Assembly (NCBI GenBank): GCA_020849935.1
Contig: JADZFJ010000046.1
Span: forward strand, 1 to 10,062
Reading direction: 5' to 3'
Length of the DNA stretch: 10,062 bases
DNA from: Crocinitomix sp.
Lineage (GTDB): Bacteria; Bacteroidota; Bacteroidia; Flavobacteriales_D; Crocinitomicaceae
Made by a program: the position numbers and the translations under genes. The first letter of the stretch is position 1; every line of letters starts with the position of its first letter. Positions 5,363 through 10,062 of the stretch are shown in pieces. The notes below the pieces were generated by a model that saw only the letters and a program-made list of their open reading frames with translations, was not told where the DNA came from and made no database searches.

Positions 5363-7927
5363 TTAATGGTCTTGTTTGATTAATTTATAGCTGCTAAAAT
5401 TAGTGTCATAAAAAATCGCTAAAACATACACCCCATTTGCAATTTCTGAAAGGTCAATTGTAAGAAATAGACTGTCATTCGGAATCTCCATATTTTGGTA
5501 AATAATCTTTCCTGAGACATCTGTGATCATCACATCTACATTGGTGTAATTTCCTTTAATAATCCTTACTTCATCAACAAATGGATTTGGGAAAATGACA
5601 AATTCATTTTTATTGAGTTCATGAATGGATGATAGATCGACATAAACCTCTACAGAAAAATATGAACAACCTTCGGGACTGAAAACCTGCACCATGTATA
5701 AACCTGTCGAATCAGGATTGTAGAATTGCGAATTTGAACCTTCAATCGGAACACCGTTGTAATACCAAATAAAAGAATCGGCAGGGGTTGATACTAAACC
5801 GCCTCCTATCACATTGATTACTGGGTCGATTGGAAGTGTGCCCTTGATCACATAAATCGTATCCGAATGACTTTTACATCCTTGTTCGTTTTTTACCTCA
5901 ACAAATACATTTGCTGTTTCGTCTACTAATAATTCTGAGCTGGTTGCACCGTTGTACCAAAGATATTGATCAAACGGTCCTTCGGTTAAATTAAATAATT
6001 CTGGTTCGTCACAAATTAAGGTATCACCAACGATTGTCACGTCAAAATTGGTGGATTTTAACATCTCAAAAGCATTGACCTTTCCATATCCATACGCATT
6101 GTTGGGTGTCGACACTGCATACATATCTTCATACGCCAACGAATGCAAATCATCAATAAAATCTTGATAGGTAGATGTTGGACATTTTTCGAGGTAAAGT
6201 GCCGCAATTCCTGCAATCACAGGCGAAGCCATTGAGGTGCCGCCATTGCGAACATGTTTTCCACCTGCTGCCAGCATACTTGGATTTGACACCAATAACG
6301 AAGTGGAAAGCCAACTCGGACAAGCACTCATAATTCCGTCGCCTGTGGCCGCAACATCTGGCTTAATATGCCCTACTCTATTTGGTCCTTTGCTCGAATT
6401 TACGCTCAATTTACCAACAGGTCCACCTGTCAACACATACGAAGCACCTGTGTAATCAATATAATCGTATTGATTTTTAAAATTCCCAACAGTGACCACG
6501 TTTGGAGAACAGGTCCACGAACTTACCGTAGTAGATAAGGTATCAGGAAACATATAATTGACAATAGATGGAAATACAACTGCCGATGGCAAACCCGTAT
6601 TGACGATGTTAGATCCTCCCAACCAAGCACCTGACCATAAATCAAATTTTCCCGCGCCCGTTGTTTCAAAACGGTAATAATAATCCACCGAATCCATATC
6701 TAACATGGCCATTTCAAGGTGATAAACTCCATTAATCTCTTCCGCTGTAAATTCGACCGGGCTAATGGCATTGCCTCCCACCCAAATTGTATCGAAAACA
6801 GTTGTCCCTATAATATCTTCGATGTTATAAAATTCTGTGCGCCCTCTAAATTTAAAACTTGGACTCACTTTGTCAGCCCCAAAAGCAAACCAAACATCTT
6901 TAAAATCAGCCGTATCTGCCCACAAATCAAAATAAGTCGCTGGTACATCAAAACCCGAAGCCATATTTACATCAAACCAAGTAAATGAAGTATCCGAATC
7001 TACTGTACTTTTTAAATGGTATTTCCCTTGGTTTCCAGAATTTCCAGCGGCTGCAATCAAAATTCTCCCACTTTTATCATTCAATAAACTATCAATTACC
7101 ATGGCTGCCGGATCGGTACCATCATGACTTCCTAAATAAGTGCCTAAACTCGTATTCACCACCGCTGGTTTTCCCAATGAATCTGCCATTGAAAAAATAA
7201 AATCCACAGCGTCTGCAATGGTCAATGTCCAATTGGCCAAACCAAAATTTGATTCTACCATGATGATATCTGTATCAGGCGCCACCCCCTTGTGTGTGCC
7301 GGTTGCGCGTCCATTCCCTGACCCTGCACCTACCACCGTGGGACCATGTGCGCTGCCATCGCCAGACAAACAAATTCCTGCATCAATATCCGCATTCGTC
7401 CATACTTGACCGTACCCATATTTTTCAGGCGTACGCTCGGCATCAAATGCTAGGGTATGATCCCAGTAAAATAAAACTCGACTGGTACCATCCTCATTCT
7501 TAAAATCTTCGTGGGTAAAATCAATGCCTGAATCAATATATCCTAAAATAACCCCATTACCAGTATAAGCTTGTGAAAGAGGTGAAAATCCTTGGTGCAC
7601 ACTGTCCACATTTTGCACAATACGCATGGTATCATTTAATTGGTAAGGTTGAGCAGGGTCAAAATATAATTGTTGAATGGCGCCGGTTTCCATCATTCTT
7701 GTTACGGTAGTTGGTGTACAACGAATAAAGTGCCAACCATTGGTTTGGTATTTGTATAAAATATTCGGATTTGCTTGAAGCAAACTTAAATCGCCTTGAA
7801 CGGCAAAATTCGTTAACGTATTGGCTGATTTGGCTTTATAATGTTTATAAGAAACACTTTCACCTAATGTTTGCGCATTAGAAAAATTCAGCACGAAGAT
7901 TAAGAATAAAAATAGTATGCGTTTCAT
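5363..7927 (-). CDS. Secreted S8 subtilisin-like serine protease with T9SS type A sorting domain
   Basis: This 854-residue exported protease is predicted to be a T9SS cargo, crossing the inner membrane by Sec and then released or surface-attached. Seen in order are a signal peptide (1-18, cleavage after SNA), an N-terminal segment to about 105 that may be a propeptide, the S8 domain with D132 (YIDSG), H194 (SAHG), oxyanion N296 (AAAGNSG) and S565 (GGTSMAS), two Ig-like segments of about 70 residues each (627-694 and 700-764, each with a WY residue pair and a Cys), and a C-terminal sorting domain (about 773-854) starting FVIFPNPF and including DVSGKIIY and SEIANGVYVL. An insert of about 170 residues (300-470) lies between N296 and S565. 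The His motif lacks the second His of the usual HGTH. It is divergent from the other subtilase, 154 bases away. The substrate is unknown. Confidence 0.93.
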   Translation of the reverse strand: MKRILFLFLIFVLNFSNAQTLGESVSYKHYKAKSANTLTNFAVQGDLSLLQANPNILYKYQTNGWHFIRCTPTTVTRMMETGAIQQLYFDPAQPYQLNDTMRIVQNVDSVHQGFSPLSQAYTGNGVILGYIDSGIDFTHEDFKNEDGTSRVLFYWDHTLAFDAERTPEKYGYGQVWTNADIDAGICLSGDGSAHGPTVVGAGSGNGRATGTHKGVAPDTDIIMVESNFGLANWTLTIADAVDFIFSMADSLGKPAVVNTSLGTYLGSHDGTDPAAMVIDSLLNDKSGRILIAAAGNSGNQGKYHLKSTVDSDTSFTWFDVNMASGFDVPATYFDLWADTADFKDVWFAFGADKVSPSFKFRGRTEFYNIEDIIGTTVFDTIWVGGNAISPVEFTAEEINGVYHLEMAMLDMDSVDYYYRFETTGAGKFDLWSGAWLGGSNIVNTGLPSAVVFPSIVNYMFPDTLSTTVSSWTCSPNVVTVGNFKNQYDYIDYTGASYVLTGGPVGKLSVNSSKGPNRVGHIKPDVAATGDGIMSACPSWLSTSLLVSNPSMLAAGGKHVRNGGTSMASPVIAGIAALYLEKCPTSTYQDFIDDLHSLAYEDMYAVSTPNNAYGYGKVNAFEMLKSTNFDVTIVGDTLICDEPELFNLTEGPFDQYLWYNGATSSELLVDETANVFVEVKNEQGCKSHSDTIYVIKGTLPIDPVINVIGGGLVSTPADSFIWYYNGVPIEGSNSQFYNPDSTGLYMVQVFSPEGCSYFSVEVYVDLSSIHELNKNEFVIFPNPFVDEVRIIKGNYTNVDVMITDVSGKIIYQNMEIPNDSLFLTIDLSEIANGVYVLAIFYDTNFSSYKLIKQDH

Positions 7928-7951
7928 TTAAGCATTTAGGATAAAGACGTA

Positions 7952-7959
7952 CAAACTTA
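7952..7959 (-). promoter_or_regulatory. Candidate -7 promoter element for the T9SS subtilase gene
   Basis: On the minus strand this reads TAAGTTTG, an exact TAnnTTTG match. It ends 24 bases before the ATG, so the leader would be short, about 18-20 bases. No suitably spaced TTG is visible upstream. Confidence 0.42.
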
Positions 7960-8054
7960 TGAAAAGGTTTACTAAAAATGGCTTTTTTTTTGATCGTTTA
8001 ACAAGTTATTTTACCTTTTATGGAGAAGAGTAGATTCATTTGAAAGATTTATTA

Positions 8055-8062
8055 TACTTTTA
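8055..8062 (+). promoter_or_regulatory. Weak candidate -7 element for the second subtilase gene
   Basis: TACTTTTA has one mismatch to TAnnTTTG and lies 19 bases before the ATG. A TTG at 8040-8042 is only 12 bases upstream, shorter than usual. It is the best candidate in the 154-base divergent region for this strand. Confidence 0.27.
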
Positions 8063-8081
8063 TGCGAATTAAAATTAATTT

Positions 8082-9713
8082 ATGAAGAATACAGGTAAAA
8101 TAATCATTGCTTCGTTCATGCTCCTTGCAAACGTGACGTATGGCCAAGTAATCGATAAAGAATTGAAGGCAATTATCAATTGGTACAATGGAGATGCCTA
8201 TGGAATGAGTACAGACAAAGCTTACGCAAAGCTATTGGCTGGTAAAGAATCACAAACAGTTGTTGTTGCAGTGATTGACTCAGGTGTAGATATCGAACAC
8301 GAAGATTTACAAGGTAAAATTTGGGTAAACAAAGGCGAAATTGCTGGAAATGGAATTGATGATGACAAAAACGGTTATATCGATGACATTAACGGTTGGA
8401 GCTTTTTAGGAAATCCAAATGGTCAAAACGTTGAACATGAGCAATTAGAAGTTACACGTTTATATGTTGAATACAGAAAGAAATTTGACGGAGTAAGTTC
8501 TGTTGATGTTGCTCCTGAAGACAAAGCGGCTTATGCTATTTATTCAGCTTGTAGAGATGAAGTTGAGAATACAAGAACTTCAACTTCTGCTAATTTAGAG
8601 CGATATAAAGGTATTCTTAAATCTTACGAAGATGCAGACGCACAATTAAAATCTCATTTTAAAGGTGAGTACACGTACAAAGATTTAAAAGGAATTATGG
8701 ATGATCCAACGTTAGGAGCTGCTGCAAAAACAATGGGAAACCTAAAAAAAGCTGGACTAGGTGTTGAAGTAGTGAAAGAATCGTTACAAGGGGCGTTTGA
8801 TTATTTTAATGGACAATTAGAATATAACTATAACCCTGATTATTTACCAAGATCAATTGTTGGTGATGATCCTTCTAATTTTTCTCAAAAATATTACGGA
8901 TGCAACGATGTTGAAGGTCCTGATGCATTTCACGGAACTCACGTTGCAGGTATTATTGCTGCAACACGTGGAAATGGAATTGGTAACGACGGGGTTGCAA
9001 ACAACGTTTTAATTATGTCTGTTCGTGCCGTTCCTGATGGCGATGAAAGAGATAAAGATGTGGCGATGGCGATTCGTTATGCGGTAAACAATGGTGCTCA
9101 AATCATCAACATGAGTTTTGGAAAAGCTTATTCTCCTTCGCAAGAAGAAGTGATTGAAGCAATTCGTTACGCTGAATCGAAAGGGGTTTTATTAGTACAT
9201 GCTGCTGGTAACTCTAACAAAGACATCAGTAAAGAACCTAATTTCCCATCTCCAAAATACCCTTCAATGACTGAGGAGTTTAAAAACTGGATCGAAGTTG
9301 GTGCATCTACGCGTTATGGTAAAGCTAAAATCGACAAAAAATCTAATACCTTAAAACAAGATGGTTTAGCAGCTGATTTTTCTAACTACAACAAAGATAT
9401 GGTGGATGTATTTGCACCAGGTTTAGAAATTTATGCAACAACTCCAAATAACACCTACGAAGCAATTCAAGGTACATCAATGGCTTCGCCAATGGTTGCT
9501 GGTGTTGCTGCTTTGTTAAAATCGTATTATCCAAAATTATCAATGTTCGAAATTCGAACAATTATTTTTGAATCGGTACAAGTAATTGACAAAGAAACAC
9601 CACTTCCTGGAACAACGGACATGGTTCCATTCAGCAGTTTAAGTACTACTGGTGGTGTCGTAAATGTTTACAATGCTGTTTTATTAGCTGAGGAACGTTC
9701 GGCTACGAAATAA
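8082..9713 (+). CDS. Exported S8 subtilisin-like serine protease without sorting domain
   Basis: This 543-residue S8 protease has an N-terminal signal peptide (about 1-21, hydrophobic IIIASFMLLANV, cleavage near TYG-Q). The catalytic residues are D66 (VVAVIDSGVD), H284 (HGTHVAG), oxyanion N377 (AAGNS) and S466 (GTSMASP), so it should be active. Only about 45 residues lie between the signal peptide and the catalytic core, too few for a standard propeptide. After the Asp comes NGIDDDKNGYIDDINGW (90-106), an Asp-rich loop resembling a calcium site. A long, mostly helical, charged insert (about 115-275) then precedes the His. There is no T9SS sorting domain, so the protein is probably periplasmic or membrane-associated; that is inference. 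Its terminator follows directly. Architecture and length match a family common in Flavobacteriia whose role I do not know. Confidence 0.92.
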   Translation: MKNTGKIIIASFMLLANVTYGQVIDKELKAIINWYNGDAYGMSTDKAYAKLLAGKESQTVVVAVIDSGVDIEHEDLQGKIWVNKGEIAGNGIDDDKNGYIDDINGWSFLGNPNGQNVEHEQLEVTRLYVEYRKKFDGVSSVDVAPEDKAAYAIYSACRDEVENTRTSTSANLERYKGILKSYEDADAQLKSHFKGEYTYKDLKGIMDDPTLGAAAKTMGNLKKAGLGVEVVKESLQGAFDYFNGQLEYNYNPDYLPRSIVGDDPSNFSQKYYGCNDVEGPDAFHGTHVAGIIAATRGNGIGNDGVANNVLIMSVRAVPDGDERDKDVAMAIRYAVNNGAQIINMSFGKAYSPSQEEVIEAIRYAESKGVLLVHAAGNSNKDISKEPNFPSPKYPSMTEEFKNWIEVGASTRYGKAKIDKKSNTLKQDGLAADFSNYNKDMVDVFAPGLEIYATTPNNTYEAIQGTSMASPMVAGVAALLKSYYPKLSMFEIRTIIFESVQVIDKETPLPGTTDMVPFSSLSTTGGVVNVYNAVLLAEERSATK

Positions 9714-9733
9714 ATTATAACCTATTAAATGAG

Positions 9734-9771
9734 TGCCAATAATCAGTTTTCTGATTATTGGCATTTTTTTT
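9734..9771 (+). terminator. Intrinsic terminator of the second subtilase gene
   Basis: TGCCAATAATCAG (9734-9746) and CTGATTATTGGCA (9751-9763) form a perfect 13-bp stem with a TTTT loop, followed by eight T residues. It starts 20 bases after the stop codon. Confidence 0.92.
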
Positions 9772-9784
9772 GTACATAATTGAT

Positions 9785-9792
9785 TAAGTTTG
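9785..9792 (+). promoter_or_regulatory. Candidate -7 element very close to a start codon (possible leaderless gene)
   Basis: TAAGTTTG matches TAnnTTTG exactly and ends only five bases before the ATG at 9798. It lies directly after the strong terminator, so a promoter is expected here. A TTG at 9770-9772 is 12 bases upstream, closer than usual. Transcription would begin at or next to the ATG. Confidence 0.4.
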
Positions 9793-9797
9793 TTTTC

Positions 9798-10062
9798 ATG
9801 AAAAAAATTGTATTTCTCTTACTTTCTATTTTCTCATCCTTTGGATTTGCGCAAGATATTAATTTTTTCACCGATGTCAATCGGCGTTTGCATCAATTTA
9901 AAGAAGGTGTTTTTACTCAAATTTATTACCAGCAAACGGAAAAAATCTTTGTTGGAAATGAGTATATCTGTTATGTAGATTCGAAAGGAGACATTTATAT
10001 CCAATATGAGGATCAGAAAATCTTGTTTGGGCAAAGTTACAACGATATGCACGTGACAGACA
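9798..10062 (+). CDS. Secreted protein of unknown function, 3' truncated by the window edge
   Basis: The frame is open from the ATG to the end of the window, giving 88 complete codons. The protein starts with a clear signal peptide: MKKIVFLLLSIFSSFGFA, cleavage before QD. The exported part reads as a run of short beta-strands rich in aromatic residues, such as TQIYYQQTEKIFVGNEYICYV and GDIYIQYEDQKILFG. I recognise a resemblance to secreted hypothetical proteins of Flavobacteriia but no named family. It follows the terminator of the subtilase by 26 bases, so it is probably a separate transcription unit. A minus-strand frame across this region is a shadow. Confidence 0.75.
   Translation, partial: MKKIVFLLLSIFSSFGFAQDINFFTDVNRRLHQFKEGVFTQIYYQQTEKIFVGNEYICYVDSKGDIYIQYEDQKILFGQSYNDMHVTD

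Noticed and set aside
6237..7503. Several plus-strand open frames of 69-89 codons inside the minus-strand T9SS subtilase
   Set aside because: They overlap a confident protease gene, show no domain or signal, and read as low-complexity antisense translation.
9834..10052. A 72-codon minus-strand frame near the right edge
   Set aside because: The plus frame here has a clean signal peptide, follows a terminator and has a promoter-like box; the minus frame has none of these.

Overview
This 10 kb window looks like chromosomal DNA of a Bacteroidota bacterium, most likely a member of the Flavobacteriales. The support is AT-rich sequence, a type A sorting domain of the type IX secretion system (T9SS), a DUF5606 protein, a SiaB-type (DUF6272) kinase, a BshA of the Bacteroidota type, and promoters that fit the Bacteroidota TAnnTTTG -7 box with A/T-rich leaders in place of Shine-Dalgarno sites. 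The family (for example Crocinitomicaceae) is a guess. No mobile element, CRISPR array, tRNA or rRNA was seen.

Layout. The left edge holds the 3' part of a YdcF/ElyC-like DUF218 gene (+). bshA (+) follows, the first glycosyltransferase of bacillithiol synthesis. It runs tail to tail, two bases apart, into a SiaB-family kinase gene (-). Next come a YkgJ-type cysteine-cluster gene (-, GTG start) and, divergent from it, a flavoprotein built like dihydrolipoamide dehydrogenase (+) that has lost both redox cysteines. A symmetrical terminator separates that gene from a convergent DUF5606 gene (-).

The right half is dominated by two divergent secreted subtilases. The left one (-) is an 854-residue T9SS cargo with a large insert in the catalytic domain, two Ig-like segments and a C-terminal sorting domain. 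The right one (+) is 543 residues, has no sorting domain, and has about 218 residues between its catalytic Asp and His. A strong hairpin terminator ends it, and the 5' end of another secreted protein gene of unknown function runs off the right edge.

How they work together. The window is mostly a series of single genes, each with its own regulatory region, not one operon. Three genes touch thiol, redox or metal chemistry (bshA, YkgJ family, flavoprotein), but nothing in the sequence ties them into one pathway. The clearest oddity is the flavoprotein without its disulfide. I found no convincing new multi-gene system.
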